A stretch of 64,000 nucleotides of DNA from JACDAN01 sp035707105 (GTDB taxonomy: Bacteria; Actinomycetota; Thermoleophilia; Gaiellales; Gaiellaceae), in contig DASSUI010000032.1 in NCBI GenBank assembly GCA_035707105.1, positions 1 to 64,000 of the forward strand, read 5' to 3'. The position numbers and the translations under genes are program-made. Under the pieces are notes generated by a model. The model saw only the letters and a list, made by a program, of their open reading frames with translations. It ran no database searches and was not told the DNA's origin. This document shows, piece by piece, positions 1 to 8,207 of the stretch (its first letter is position 1; every line of letters starts with the position of its first letter).

Positions 1-390
1 TGGAAGCCGGGCCGTGCCAGGCTCGCGACGCTCCTACTCGGCCTCTACCGCGACGACGGCGAGGTCGACTACGTCGGCTCGGCGGCGATCGGCGCCCGCA
101 ACCACGACGCGATCGCCGAGCTCGTCCTGCCGCTGCTCGACGAGTCGTCGGAGCGCCGCTTCTCCGAGCCGAATCGCTGGGGCAACGAGGGGCTCGAGGA
201 GACCGCGCTGCGGCACGAGCTCGTCGCCGAGGTGCGCTACGACAAGGTCCAGGGCAGCCGCTTCCGGCATGGGACGAAACTGATCGGCTTCCGCCCGGAC
301 AAGGATCCCGACCAGTGCACGTGGGAGCAGGTGCGGCCGGAGCGGCAGGCGGACGACCCGACGGTGGAAACGCTGCTCGAGCGGGTATAG
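1..390 (+). CDS. ATP-dependent DNA ligase, C-terminal part (5' end outside window)
   Basis: The frame is open from the first base to a TAG, 129 codons with no usable start, so the gene enters from the left. What is visible looks like the OB-fold end of a LigC/LigD-type ATP-dependent DNA ligase: a GLYRDDGEVDYVGS strand, an EVRYD motif, then FRHGTKLIGFRPDKDP and a CTWEQV tail. Such ligases seal nicks in repair, and stand-alone forms often sit near Ku or LigD polymerase genes. A LigD-type polymerase gene lies 3.4 kb downstream on the other strand, which fits. The nucleotidyltransferase core with the catalytic Lys is not in the window, so the exact subfamily is open. Confidence 0.72.
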   Translation, partial: WKPGRARLATLLLGLYRDDGEVDYVGSAAIGARNHDAIAELVLPLLDESSERRFSEPNRWGNEGLEETALRHELVAEVRYDKVQGSRFRHGTKLIGFRPDKDPDQCTWEQVRPERQADDPTVETLLERV

Positions 391-397
391 GACGGCC

Positions 398-787
398 ATG
401 GGATACACGATCAAGAACCTCAGGGACGACGTCGAGAACCAGGCCCCGAAGTTCGACATGCCGGACGAGATGGAGGTCCGCTTCGGCCGCACCGCTCTCG
501 GCGGCGAGACGCTCGGGGTGAGCCACATTAAGCTCGACCCGGGCTTCCGCATCCCCTTCGGGCACAAGCACTCGGACCAGGAGGAGGTCTACGTCGTGAT
601 CCGAGGCTCGGCCCGGATCAAGGTCGACGACGAGATCGTCGAGCTCGGCGAGCTGGACGCGATCCGCTTCGACTCGGGCACGATGCGCCAGGTCGAGGCC
701 GGCCCGGACGGCGTCGAGTACGTCGCCTTCGGCGCGGGGACCGACCCCCGCGACGCGGAGATGGTGCCCGGCTGGTGGTCGGACTAG
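398..787 (+). CDS. Small cupin-domain protein
   Basis: This 129-residue protein is a single cupin. Cupin motif 1 is seen as PFGHKHSDQEEVYVVIRG (about residues 55-72), with two His and a Glu that could bind a metal. Motif 2 is degenerate (RFDSGTMRQVEAGPDG, about 89-104), where the usual His is Gln or Val, so metal binding may be incomplete. Length and content match a one-domain cupin with no partner domain. It starts 7 bases after the ligase stop and probably shares its transcript. Small cupins include isomerases, dioxygenases and pure sensors; nothing here picks a substrate. Confidence 0.75.
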   Translation: MGYTIKNLRDDVENQAPKFDMPDEMEVRFGRTALGGETLGVSHIKLDPGFRIPFGHKHSDQEEVYVVIRGSARIKVDDEIVELGELDAIRFDSGTMRQVEAGPDGVEYVAFGAGTDPRDAEMVPGWWSD

Positions 788-895
788 CCTCGTAGACCCC
801 TCGGGGGCGATTCAGGGACTGTTCAGGGTCTTGCCGGATTGTGGGGAGAGCCTCGCCGCAGCGACGCTGTGGAGGATCATCCGAGGAGGCTCTCG

Positions 896-2017
896 ATGTC
901 CGACATCACGCACGAAACCCCCACCGTCGAGGCGGCGCCGCCGCGCCGGCTCGTCCGCGTCAACGAAGGCCGCTGGCTCGGCGGCGTCGCCGCCGGGCTC
1001 GGCCGCTACTTCGACGTCAACCCGCTCGTCTACCGGATCGCGTTCGCCGTACTCGCGCTCGCGGGCGGCACCGGCCTGCTCCTCTACCTCGCCGCCTGGG
1101 CGGTGATCCCGAGCGATGACCGCGACGAGTCGATCGCGGTCGAGACCCTCCGCGATCACCGCGAGCGGCCGTGGCTGATGCTCACGCTCGGCCTCGTCGC
1201 GGTCGGGGTTCTCTTCACGCTGTCCGAGGTCGACTTCTGGCCCGGCTCGGGCAACCTCTGGCTCGCCGCGACGCTCGTCGGAGGCGCGCTCATCTGGGCC
1301 TACGTGATCGACCGCACCGGGGATCGGCCCACCCCCGCGCCGCAGGCGGTGGAGGCGACGACCGAGCAGATCGCCGGGCGGCAGACGGTCGGCGTCCCTT
1401 CGCCGCGCCGGCCGCGAAAGCAGTCGCTCTTTCCGCCGGTCGCCGGAGCGCTCCTCGTCGCCGCCGGCTTCTTCGGCCTGCTCGCCGTGCTGGATGTGTA
1501 CGACGTCGACGTGCCCGTCCTGCTGGCTGCCGCCGTCGTCGTCGTCGGCGCGGGTGTCGTCGCGGGCTTCCAGCTGGGACGTCGAGTCGGCGGGCTGATC
1601 GTCCTCGGTCTCGTGCTGCTCGCTGCGTTCGGCATCGCCGCAACCTCGCCGGTCTCGATCTCGTCCGGCATCGGGGACAAGGTCGAGCGGCCGCTCGCGG
1701 GCACGCTGCCCGAGCGCACCTACGAGCTCGGGATCGGCGACCTCACGGTCGACCTCTCGGACGCGACGATCCCGGCCGGCCGGACACAGGTCGACGTGCG
1801 GCTCGGGATCGGCGACGCCGTCATCACGGTGCCCGACGACGTGGCGCTCGAGATCGACGCCCGCGCCGGCGTCGGCCGGGTCGAGCTCCTCGGCAAGGAG
1901 GAGGACGGCGCCGACGCGGAGGAGAGCGTCTCCGTGCCGGGCCCCACACCCGCCGCACCGGTGCTCGAGCTCGACGCCGACGTCGCGATCGGAAACCTCG
2001 AGATCGAGCGCGAGTGA
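896..2017 (+). CDS. PspC/LiaF-like membrane protein
   Basis: I chose the ATG at 896 because AGGAGG lies 7-8 bases upstream; the open frame continues to 839 without a better signal. The 373-residue protein has an N-terminal PspC domain (RWLGGVAAGLGRYFDVNP then a membrane helix, about residues 25-75), further hydrophobic segments around 95-140 and 180-250, and a soluble C-terminal region with repeated YELGIGDLTVDL / VRLGIGDAVITV strands like the C-terminal half of LiaF. LiaF-type proteins hold a LiaS-like sensor kinase off until the envelope is stressed. The next gene, overlapping by GTGA, is such a kinase, so this is probably its membrane regulator. Confidence 0.82.
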   Translation: MSDITHETPTVEAAPPRRLVRVNEGRWLGGVAAGLGRYFDVNPLVYRIAFAVLALAGGTGLLLYLAAWAVIPSDDRDESIAVETLRDHRERPWLMLTLGLVAVGVLFTLSEVDFWPGSGNLWLAATLVGGALIWAYVIDRTGDRPTPAPQAVEATTEQIAGRQTVGVPSPRRPRKQSLFPPVAGALLVAAGFFGLLAVLDVYDVDVPVLLAAAVVVVGAGVVAGFQLGRRVGGLIVLGLVLLAAFGIAATSPVSISSGIGDKVERPLAGTLPERTYELGIGDLTVDLSDATIPAGRTQVDVRLGIGDAVITVPDDVALEIDARAGVGRVELLGKEEDGADAEESVSVPGPTPAAPVLELDADVAIGNLEIERE

Positions 2018-3120
2018 CGACGAGCCCGTACCGCCTGCCCTTCGCCCTGCCGCCGGTTCGCCGCGCGCAGGGCGAAGGCGCCCTCGCCGGCGTCTGCGCC
2101 GGGATCGCGAAGAGCCTCGGCGTCGACGTCACGCTCGTTCGGCTCACGTTCGCGCTGCTCGCGTTTGCGGGCGGCGCGGGCATCGTCGCCTACGCCGGCG
2201 CGTGGCTCGCAATGGCGCCCGAGGACGGTGCCGAGCCGTCGTCCCGCCGCCGCCTGGTCGGCTACGCCCTGCTCGCGATCGCCGCCGCGCTCGCCCTGCG
2301 CGGGCTCGGGCTCTCGGACTCGCTGATCTGGCCCGCGGCCGCCCTCGCCGTCGGCCTCCTCCTGACGCGCCGGGGCGGCTCGCGGGCCGTGGTCGGGCTG
2401 ACGCTGATCGCCGTCGGCGTCCTCGTCTTCGTCGACCAGAACGCGGACGGCGGCGGGCGCGACGCGGTGCTCGAGTCGAGCGGTGTCGCAATCGCGCTTC
2501 TGCTCGTGCTCGGGCCGTGGGCCTGGCGGCTCGTCGCCGAGCGCGACGCCGAGCGGACCGCCCGCATCCGCTCGCAAGAGCGGGCTGAGATGGCCGCCCG
2601 CGTCCACGACTCCGTCCTGCAGACGCTGGCCCTCGTCCAGCGCGAGGCAGGCGATCCGCGGCGGGTCTCCGCGCTTGCCCGCAGGCAGGAGCGGGAGCTG
2701 CGCGCCTGGCTCTATCCCGACACCCGTGTGGGCAGCGCCGGCTTCGCGGCCGCAATCGAGACCGCCGCGGCAGAGGTCGAGGAGCTGCACGGCCTGCCGG
2801 TCGAGCTCGTCCGCACCGGCGACGCGCCGTTGGACGACCGCGTCGAGGCGCTCGTACTCGCGACCCGTGAGGCGATGGCGAACGCGGCGCGGCACTCCGG
2901 TGCAGACGAGGTCTCCGTCTTCGTCGACGTCGGCGACGAGGAGATCGCCGTCTTCGTCCGCGACCGCGGCTCCGGCTTCGACCCGGCCGCGGTTCCGGCC
3001 GGGGCGCACGGGATCGCGGAGTCGATCCGGGGACGGATGGCCCGTGCCGGCGGGAGCGCCGAGATCGCCTCGGGGCCGGACGGCACCGAGGTCGAGCTGC
3101 GGCTTGAGAGGCAGGCATGA
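2014..3120 (+). CDS. PspC-fused sensor histidine kinase
   Basis: This gene starts at a GTG that overlaps the preceding stop (GTGA). The 368-residue protein begins with a PspC domain (GALAGVCAGIAKSLGVDV plus a membrane helix, about 20-70), then three or four more membrane segments to about 175. A HisKA_3-type dimerisation helix follows with ARVHDSVLQTLALVQ, where His198 is the expected phosphorylation site, and a HATPase domain has the N box REAMANAARHSG and G boxes RDRGSGFD and GAHGIAES. The architecture is that of NarL/LiaS/DesK-class kinases but with a PspC sensor built in. Its stop overlaps the next gene, a NarL-type regulator that is almost certainly its partner. The likely role is sensing envelope stress. 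Confidence 0.85.
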   Translation: MTTSPYRLPFALPPVRRAQGEGALAGVCAGIAKSLGVDVTLVRLTFALLAFAGGAGIVAYAGAWLAMAPEDGAEPSSRRRLVGYALLAIAAALALRGLGLSDSLIWPAAALAVGLLLTRRGGSRAVVGLTLIAVGVLVFVDQNADGGGRDAVLESSGVAIALLLVLGPWAWRLVAERDAERTARIRSQERAEMAARVHDSVLQTLALVQREAGDPRRVSALARRQERELRAWLYPDTRVGSAGFAAAIETAAAEVEELHGLPVELVRTGDAPLDDRVEALVLATREAMANAARHSGADEVSVFVDVGDEEIAVFVRDRGSGFDPAAVPAGAHGIAESIRGRMARAGGSAEIASGPDGTEVELRLERQA

Positions 3121-3752
3121 GCCGCCGCCGCGTCGTCCTCGTCGAGGATCACGACCTCTTCCGGGCCGGCGTGCGCAGCGAGCTCGGCGACGCGGTCGAG
3201 ATCGTCGGCGAAGCGGCGACGGTCGCCGAAGCGGTGCCGCTGATCCGCGAGCTCGACCCCGACGTCGTCCTGCTCGACATCCACCTCCCCGACGGCGGCG
3301 GCCACGCCGTGATCGCCCAGGTCGCGCCGGAGCGGCCGGGCGTGCGCTTCCTCGCCCTCTCCGTCTCGGACGCAGCCGAGGACGTGATCGACGCGATCCG
3401 CGCCGGCGCGCGCGGCTACGTGACGAAGACGATCTCGGGCCCGGAGCTCGTCGACGCCGTCAACCGGGTGGCGGACGGCGATGCCGTCTTCTCGCCGCGC
3501 CTGGCCGGCTTCGTCCTCGACGCCTTCCGCTCCGGCGCGCCGCCCGTCGACCCGGAGCTCGACACGCTCACCGCGCGCGAGCGCGAGGTGCTGCAGCTGA
3601 TCGCCCGCGGCTACCGCTACAAGGAGATCGCCGCCCGCCTGCACCTCTCGGTGAAGACGGTCGAGAGCCACGTCTCCGCCGTCCTGCGCAAGCTGCAGCT
3701 CTCGAGCCGCCACGAGCTGACGCGCTGGGCGGCCGAGCGCAGGTTGATCTAG
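3117..3752 (+). CDS. NarL/LuxR-family response regulator
   Basis: The ATG overlaps the kinase stop (ATGA), so the two are translationally coupled. The 211-residue protein has a receiver domain with an intact acidic pair (VLVEDHDLF), phosphoacceptor Asp in VLLDIHLPDGGG (about residue 54), the LALSV switch residue and Lys in YVTKT. A LuxR/GerE helix-turn-helix follows, with LTAREREVLQLIARGYRYKEIAARL and VKTVESHVSAVLRKL (about 145-205). Phosphorylated by the upstream PspC kinase, it should bind DNA and control envelope genes; no target operator is evident. Its stop overlaps the convergent LigD-polymerase stop by two bases. Confidence 0.9.
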   Translation: MSRRRVVLVEDHDLFRAGVRSELGDAVEIVGEAATVAEAVPLIRELDPDVVLLDIHLPDGGGHAVIAQVAPERPGVRFLALSVSDAAEDVIDAIRAGARGYVTKTISGPELVDAVNRVADGDAVFSPRLAGFVLDAFRSGAPPVDPELDTLTAREREVLQLIARGYRYKEIAARLHLSVKTVESHVSAVLRKLQLSSRHELTRWAAERRLI

Positions 3753-4768
3753 CGCGCCGGACGCGACTTCTTCGCGCGCGACGGCTGGACGCGCTTGGGC
3801 TCGCCCGGCATCTTCGGGAACTGCGGCGGGTAGGGCGCCTCGCCGACGCCGGCGGCCTCCTCGCGCTCGACCCACTCGAGCAGCACGCGAAGGTCGCAGA
3901 CGGCGTCGTCGATGCCAGCCTGGACGTCGCCGAGCTTCGCGAAGCGCTCCGGCATCGAGGCGAGCGTGAAGTCCTCGGTCTCGACGTCCGGGAGCTCGTC
4001 CCAGGTGACGGGCGCCGAGACGGTCGCGTCCGGCCGCGCGCGGACGGAGTAGGCCGACGCGATCGTCCGGTCGCGCGCGTTCTGGTTGTAGTCGATGAAG
4101 ACCCGGCGGCCGCGCTCCTCCTTCCACCACGCCGTCGTCACCTTCTTCGGCATCCGCCGCTCCACCTCGCGGGCGAAGGCGAGCGCACAGCGGCGCACCT
4201 CCGGGAAGCTCCAGTTCGGCTCGATGCGGCACGCGATGTGGATGCCGCGGTTCCCCGACGTCTTCGGCCACCCGACGAACCCGAGCTCGTCGAGCACCTC
4301 GCGGACGAGCATCGCGACCTTCTTCGCGTCCTTGAACGTCGTCCCCGGCTGAGGGTCGACGTCGATCCGGAGCTCGTCGGGATTGTCGACGTGCGCCCGG
4401 CGCGAGGGCCACGGGTGGAAGTCGATCGTCGCGAGGTTCGCTGCCCACGCGACGTGCGCGACCTCGGTCACGCAGAGCTCGTCGGCGTGGCGACCGGACG
4501 GGAAGGTGACCCGCGCCGTCTCGATCCAGTCGGGCCGCCTCTCGGGCACGCGCTTCTGGTAGATCGCCTCGCCCTCGGCGCCGTCCGGGTGCCGCTTCAG
4601 CTGCGTGGGGCGCTCGTACAGCGCGCGGACGATGCCGTCACCGACGGAGACGTAGTACTGGACGTGGTCGAGCTTCGTCGCCTTCAGCTTGCGGTAGAAG
4701 ACCTTGTCGGGGTTCGTCACCTTGACGGTGCGGCCACCCACGTCCAGCTCAACGAATGGCGACGCCAT
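3749..4768 (-). CDS. LigD-type DNA polymerase/primase (stand-alone POL domain)
   Basis: This 339-residue protein is the archaeo-eukaryotic-primase-like polymerase domain of LigD, here as a separate protein. Visible motifs are the metal-binding pair in RIDVDPQPG (Asp136, Asp138), SGNRGIHI (171-178), which binds nucleotide phosphates, and the third acidic residue in FIDYNQN (Asp226). In bacterial end joining this domain fills or extends broken ends, often with ribonucleotides, together with Ku and a ligase. There are no ligase or nuclease domains in this protein. A DNA ligase gene lies about 3.4 kb upstream; Ku is not visible in the window. The C terminus is a Lys/Arg-rich tail. Confidence 0.88.
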   Translation of the reverse strand: MASPFVELDVGGRTVKVTNPDKVFYRKLKATKLDHVQYYVSVGDGIVRALYERPTQLKRHPDGAEGEAIYQKRVPERRPDWIETARVTFPSGRHADELCVTEVAHVAWAANLATIDFHPWPSRRAHVDNPDELRIDVDPQPGTTFKDAKKVAMLVREVLDELGFVGWPKTSGNRGIHIACRIEPNWSFPEVRRCALAFAREVERRMPKKVTTAWWKEERGRRVFIDYNQNARDRTIASAYSVRARPDATVSAPVTWDELPDVETEDFTLASMPERFAKLGDVQAGIDDAVCDLRVLLEWVEREEAAGVGEAPYPPQFPKMPGEPKRVQPSRAKKSRPAR

Positions 4769-4945
4769 TCCGGTATTTCACCCTTCCGGGGCATGCCCGT
4801 GGGGTCGGGTCCTGCAATACCTGGAGAGCCGGCTCCCCCCTCACATACCCCGGCACTTGCGGCGGCCCGCTTTCGACCCCTCGAGGCGGGTTTCCGCGTT
4901 TCTGGGGACGGGTTTCGACGAGGCGCGGCTATCCTGCGCCGTACG

Positions 4946-5036
4946 GGAGAAGTGGCCGAGTGGCTGAAGGCGGCGCCCTGCTAAGGCGTTAGGTGGGGAA
5001 ATCCCTGCCTCGAGGGTTCGAATCCCTCCTTCTCCG
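4946..5036 (+). tRNA. tRNA-Ser(GCU)
   Basis: The seven-base acceptor stem GGAGAAG pairs with CTTCTCC and is followed by discriminator G. The anticodon loop CTGCTAA carries anticodon GCT (4980-4982), reading AGC/AGU. A long variable arm and the T arm GAGGGTTCGAATCCCTC complete a class II tRNA. CCA is not encoded. This is the first of three tandem serine tRNAs. Confidence 0.96.
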
Positions 5037-5047
5037 TCTCGAGCGCT

Positions 5048-5067
5048 GGCCGGGCGACTTCCCGGCC
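5048..5067 (+). terminator. Hairpin after tRNA-Ser(GCU)
   Basis: A perfect 7-bp GC stem (GGCCGGG, loop of six, CCCGGCC) begins 11 bases after the tRNA. There is no T run, so it could be a terminator or a processing hairpin. Confidence 0.45.
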
Positions 5068-5140
5068 GGAAGATGCCCGCCTCCAGGCTGCCCTCTCGGT
5101 GCCAGAACTCGAGAATCCGTGGGCTAACCTACGGCCGCTA

Positions 5141-5227
5141 GGAGGGGTGCCGGAGCGGTCGAACGGGGCGGTCTCGAAAACCGTTAGGGGTGCAAGCCCC
5201 TCGAGGGTTCAAATCCCTCCCCCTCCG
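5141..5227 (+). tRNA. tRNA-Ser(CGA)
   Basis: Acceptor stem GGAGGGG pairs with CCCCTCC, with discriminator G. The anticodon loop CTCGAAA carries CGA (5175-5177), reading UCG. The variable arm (GGGGTGCAAGCCCC) is long as expected for serine, and the T arm is GAGGGTTCAAATCCCTC. CCA is not encoded. Confidence 0.96.
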
Positions 5228-5258
5228 TCGAGCCCGCTGGCCTACCCTGTCCCACCTC

Positions 5259-5347
5259 GGAGAGGTGTCCGAGCGGTCTAAGGAGCGCGACTGGAAATCG
5301 CGTACGGGCCGAAAGGTCCGTCGCGGGTTCAAATCCCGCCCTCTCCG
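5259..5347 (+). tRNA. tRNA-Ser(GGA)
   Basis: Acceptor stem GGAGAGG pairs with CCTCTCC, with discriminator G. The anticodon loop CTGGAAA carries GGA (5293-5295), reading UCC/UCU. The variable arm is GGGCCGAAAGGTCC-like and the T arm is CGGGTTCAAATCCCG. CCA is not encoded. Only UGA is missing from the serine set in this cluster. Confidence 0.96.
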
Positions 5348-5351
5348 CCTC

Positions 5352-5383
5352 GGCGAGCATCCCCGGCCCAGGGGATGCTCGCC
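5352..5383. terminator. Bidirectional terminator between tRNA-Ser and cytochrome gene
   Basis: A perfect 13-bp stem (GGCGAGCATCCCC with GGGGATGCTCGCC, loop of six) lies 4 bases after tRNA-Ser(GGA) and 6 bases before the stop of the convergent cytochrome gene. It is placed to end transcription from both sides, though T runs are short. Confidence 0.75.
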
Positions 5384-5389
5384 TTCCAC

Positions 5390-5968
5390 CTAGCCGCTGG
5401 TCAGGAAGGCAACGAGGTCGTTGACCTGCTCGTCGGAGAGCTGGTCGAACGACGGCATGATCCCCGCCCGGTAGCCGGGAGCGATCTCAGCGTTGGGGTC
5501 GACGATCGCCTGGTGGACGAACGCCGCGTCCTTGCCCTTCAGCACCTCGTCCAGGTTCGGGCCGACGGCGCCGTTGCTCCCGGCGGCCGAGTACGTGTGG
5601 CATCCCCCGCAGCCGTTCGAGGCGAAGAGCGCCTTCCCGGCCTCCGCGTCGCCGGCGTGCTGCTCGGCCTGCGTCGTCGTCCCGCCCGTCTCGGTCGTGG
5701 TCTGCCCGGTCTCCGTCGTCGTCACCTCGGTCTGCTCCTGGCCGGCCGCCTCGGCCTCGTGATCCTCCTTCGCGAAGACGACCACGGCGCCGAGCATCCC
5801 GACGGTCAGGAGCAGCGTGAGGACGACGAACAGCCCGACCCCCTTCCGCCCGGGAAAGTCGGGGCGGTAGCGGGGAATCAGCAGCGCCGAGATCAGCGCA
5901 AAGGCGATGAAGATCGCCGCCATCCCGGCGAGCCCGAGCTTCTGGTCGTTCGTCAGGGCGACGAGCAC
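5390..5968 (-). CDS. Membrane-anchored mono-heme cytochrome c
   Basis: This 192-residue protein (GTG start) has two N-terminal hydrophobic helices (about 12-32 and 44-65), a Thr/Glu-rich linker (about 75-105, with repeated TTTETG) and one cytochrome c domain. The heme site is GCGGCHTY (CxxCH, about residue 122), and GIMPSF near 172 offers the usual Met sixth ligand. It should sit on the outer face of the membrane and pass electrons in respiration, like the small cytochrome c subunits near terminal oxidases. No oxidase genes are adjacent, so its partner is unknown. The convergent tRNA-Ser cluster and a shared terminator mark its 3' end. Confidence 0.85.
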   Translation of the reverse strand: MLVALTNDQKLGLAGMAAIFIAFALISALLIPRYRPDFPGRKGVGLFVVLTLLLTVGMLGAVVVFAKEDHEAEAAGQEQTEVTTTETGQTTTETGGTTTQAEQHAGDAEAGKALFASNGCGGCHTYSAAGSNGAVGPNLDEVLKGKDAAFVHQAIVDPNAEIAPGYRAGIMPSFDQLSDEQVNDLVAFLTSG

Positions 5969-6025
5969 GCCCGGAACCTATCGCAGCGGCCGGCCCCGGA
6001 TTGCCGAGTCGCCCTGCGCCTCGCC

Positions 6026-7747
6026 CTACGGCAGCTCCGTCATCGCGCTCCCGCCGCCGCGCCGCACCGGCTCGGCCGCGGCCAGCACGCCGCCGCCGCC
6101 GAGAAACTCGATGCCGGTCGCGGCGCCGATCTCGCCTGAGTTCGCGAAATGGTGGCCGCGGGCCTCGAGCGCCGCGCGCTCAGGCGTCGACAGGAACGCG
6201 GGCTCCGCTCCCGTGTTGACCGCGTTCCGCTGGCTCGCACGCGGGTCGGCGATCGCCTGCGGAAGCGTCATTCCGAGGTCGACCCGGTCGAGCAGGATCT
6301 GGAGCACGGTGGTGATGATCGTCGCGCCACCCGGCGAGCCGAGTGCGAGGAACGGCCTGCCACCCCTCGTCACGATCGTGGGTGCCATCGAGCTCCGCGG
6401 CCGCTTGCCGCCCTCGACGCGGTTGGGATGGGTCGTCGAGTCGAAGTTGAAGTCCGTCAGCTCGTTGTTCAGCAGAAAGCCCCAACCGGGGACGACGAGC
6501 CCCGAGCCGCCCGTCGACTCGATCGTGAACGTGTACGAGACCACGTTTCCGGAGGAGTCGGACGTGGTCAGGTGCGTCGTCGTCTCCGCGCCCTCGTACG
6601 GGAAGGGATCGCCCGGCGGGACGGCCCCGGGCGCCGCGGTCGGCGTGATCAGCGCGCGCCTCGTCGCGGCGTAGTCCTCCGAGAGCAGCCCGCTCAGCGG
6701 CACGTCGTAGTACGCCGGGTCGGCGAGGTACGCGTTCCGGTCGGCGAACGAGTACCGCGACGCCTCGAGGTAGTAGTGCAGCGCAGCCTCGCGCGTCATC
6801 GAGGACAGGTCGTAGCCCTCCAGGATGTTGAGCGCCTCGCCAACGGTCGAGCCGCCGCTCGACGGTGGCCCCATCGACCAGACGTCGAGGCCGCGGTAGT
6901 CGACGTGCGTCGGCGCGCGCTCCGGCGCGGTGTACGTGTGGAGGTCGCGCATCTTGATCACGCCCGGGCGCCAGACGTGGTTCGCCGTCGGGCTCACGAC
7001 CGGATGCCGCACGGTCTCGACGAGCGCGTCGGCGACGGCGCCCCGGTAGAAGCCCTTGGCGCCGAGGTGCGCGATCCGCTCGTAGGTCTTTGCGAGCTCC
7101 GGGTTCGTGAACACGGAGCCGACGTCTCGCGGCGTACCGTCCGGATCGAGGAAGAGCGCCGCGCTCGCCGGGACGTCGTCGAACCAGTCGCGGTTCCCGT
7201 TCACCTGGTCGAACCACACCTGGTCGACGACGTAGCCGTGACGTGCCACGTGGATCGCCGGGGCGAGCACCTCCGCGAGCGACATCGTCCCGAACTTCTC
7301 GAGCGCCTCGACCCACGTCTCCACGGTGCCGGGAACGCCGACCGACAGGCCGCTGTACCGGGCGTTGTTGAACGGCAGCGGGCGACCGTTTTCCCAGAAC
7401 GAGGTCGGGTGCATCGCCATGGGCGCCGTCTCTCGCCCGTCGATCGTCGTCACCCGGCCCCCGGCGGTGCGGACGACCATGAAACCACCGCCCCCGACGC
7501 CGCACGAGAACGGCTCGGTGACGCCGAGTACGGCCGCTGCCGCGACGGCGGCGTCGACGGCATTCCCGCCCCGCCGCAGAATGTCGACCGAAGTCTGCGT
7601 CGCCAGGCGCTCGACCGAGGAGGCGGCGCCGCCCGTCCCGATCGCCGTCGGCGGCCCGGAGCCGCTCCCGACGTCGGCAGCCGCAGGTATTCCGCACACG
7701 AGTGCCGCTGCCACCACGAGGACAGTCGGCAAAGCAAGAAAACGCAT
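6026..7747 (-). CDS. ggt: Gamma-glutamyltransferase (secreted)
   Basis: The open frame reaches 7807, but I take ATG at 7747, where GGAGGAGG lies just upstream and a signal peptide (FLALPTVLVVAAALVCG) begins. The 573-residue proenzyme belongs to the GGT family, which cleaves gamma-glutamyl bonds of glutathione and transfers the group to amino acids or water. The self-processing site is ETTTHLTTSD, where Thr390 or Thr391 would become the N-terminal nucleophile of the small subunit (about 184 residues). ELTDF and GGKRPRSSMAPTIV plus GSPGG are small-subunit signatures, and DGRETAP is in the large subunit. It is monocistronic and probably acts outside the membrane. Confidence 0.92.
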   Translation of the reverse strand: MRFLALPTVLVVAAALVCGIPAAADVGSGSGPPTAIGTGGAASSVERLATQTSVDILRRGGNAVDAAVAAAAVLGVTEPFSCGVGGGGFMVVRTAGGRVTTIDGRETAPMAMHPTSFWENGRPLPFNNARYSGLSVGVPGTVETWVEALEKFGTMSLAEVLAPAIHVARHGYVVDQVWFDQVNGNRDWFDDVPASAALFLDPDGTPRDVGSVFTNPELAKTYERIAHLGAKGFYRGAVADALVETVRHPVVSPTANHVWRPGVIKMRDLHTYTAPERAPTHVDYRGLDVWSMGPPSSGGSTVGEALNILEGYDLSSMTREAALHYYLEASRYSFADRNAYLADPAYYDVPLSGLLSEDYAATRRALITPTAAPGAVPPGDPFPYEGAETTTHLTTSDSSGNVVSYTFTIESTGGSGLVVPGWGFLLNNELTDFNFDSTTHPNRVEGGKRPRSSMAPTIVTRGGRPFLALGSPGGATIITTVLQILLDRVDLGMTLPQAIADPRASQRNAVNTGAEPAFLSTPERAALEARGHHFANSGEIGAATGIEFLGGGGVLAAAEPVRRGGGSAMTELP

Positions 7748-7818
7748 GGCCCCTCCTCCGACGGCGCTGTCGCGCCCGACCATACGCTCTTCGCGCCGGG
7801 CACGCAATGTGGGAAAAG

Positions 7819-7890
7819 TGGGCGCACCTGGGATCGAACCAGGGACCTCCCGCGTGTGAAGCGGGCGCTCTCCCGCTGAGCTATGCGCCC
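7819..7890 (-). tRNA. tRNA-Val(CAC)
   Basis: On the minus strand the acceptor stem GGGCGCA pairs with TGCGCCC, with discriminator A at 7819. The anticodon loop TTCACAC carries CAC (7858-7856), reading GUG. The D arm (GCTCAGCGGGAGAGC) and T arm (CTGGTTCGATCCCAG) are standard. CCA is not encoded. The gene lies 71 bases upstream of the ggt start, on the same strand. Confidence 0.96.
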
Positions 7891-8207
7891 GAGTGCGCCA
7901 ACACTAGCGCGTAACCGCACGGACTCGTGCCTCGGCGCAATCGTGGGATCTGGGCCTCGGCGCGAGCGCATGCGCCGCGTAAGGCGACACCGGCTCGTAA
8001 TCGGCGGACGACTATGGGATAACGGTGCGGGGCGTGTCGTGCCTTCCCAAGGAGCCGCACGCGGCACGCCCCACTCACGCTAACCGGCGGTCGTAAAGAA
8101 TTCTTGAGTCGCGCCGGCGGCGTTCCACGTGAAGCAGCCGCTCGCCGAGCGCCAGCGACCCGAGCCGCTGGATGCCCGGAACCCGCGGAGACGGCGATGA
8201 CGCTGTG
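7891..8207. other. Intergenic stretch without a recognisable gene
   Basis: About 317 bases between tRNA-Val and the receiver gene hold no frame I believe on either strand. The only structure noted is an imperfect inverted repeat, GGGGCGTG at 8029-8036 with CACGCCCC at 8065-8072. The tRNA promoter must lie in the part next to 7890. Confidence 0.5.

Noticed and set aside
2483..4984. Very long plus-strand open frame (833 codons) across the kinase, regulator and LigD polymerase
   Set aside because: It runs antisense to or out of frame with three genes that have clear domain motifs; its translation is Arg/Pro-rich with no fold, as expected in high-GC DNA.
5138..5389. Short open frames over the tRNA-Ser genes
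   Set aside because: They lie across tRNA sequences with perfect cloverleaf pairing and are not protein genes.
6149..7879. Long plus-strand frame opposite gamma-glutamyltransferase
   Set aside because: It is the mirror of a gene with a full set of GGT signatures; the translation is Arg/Val-rich and lacks motifs.
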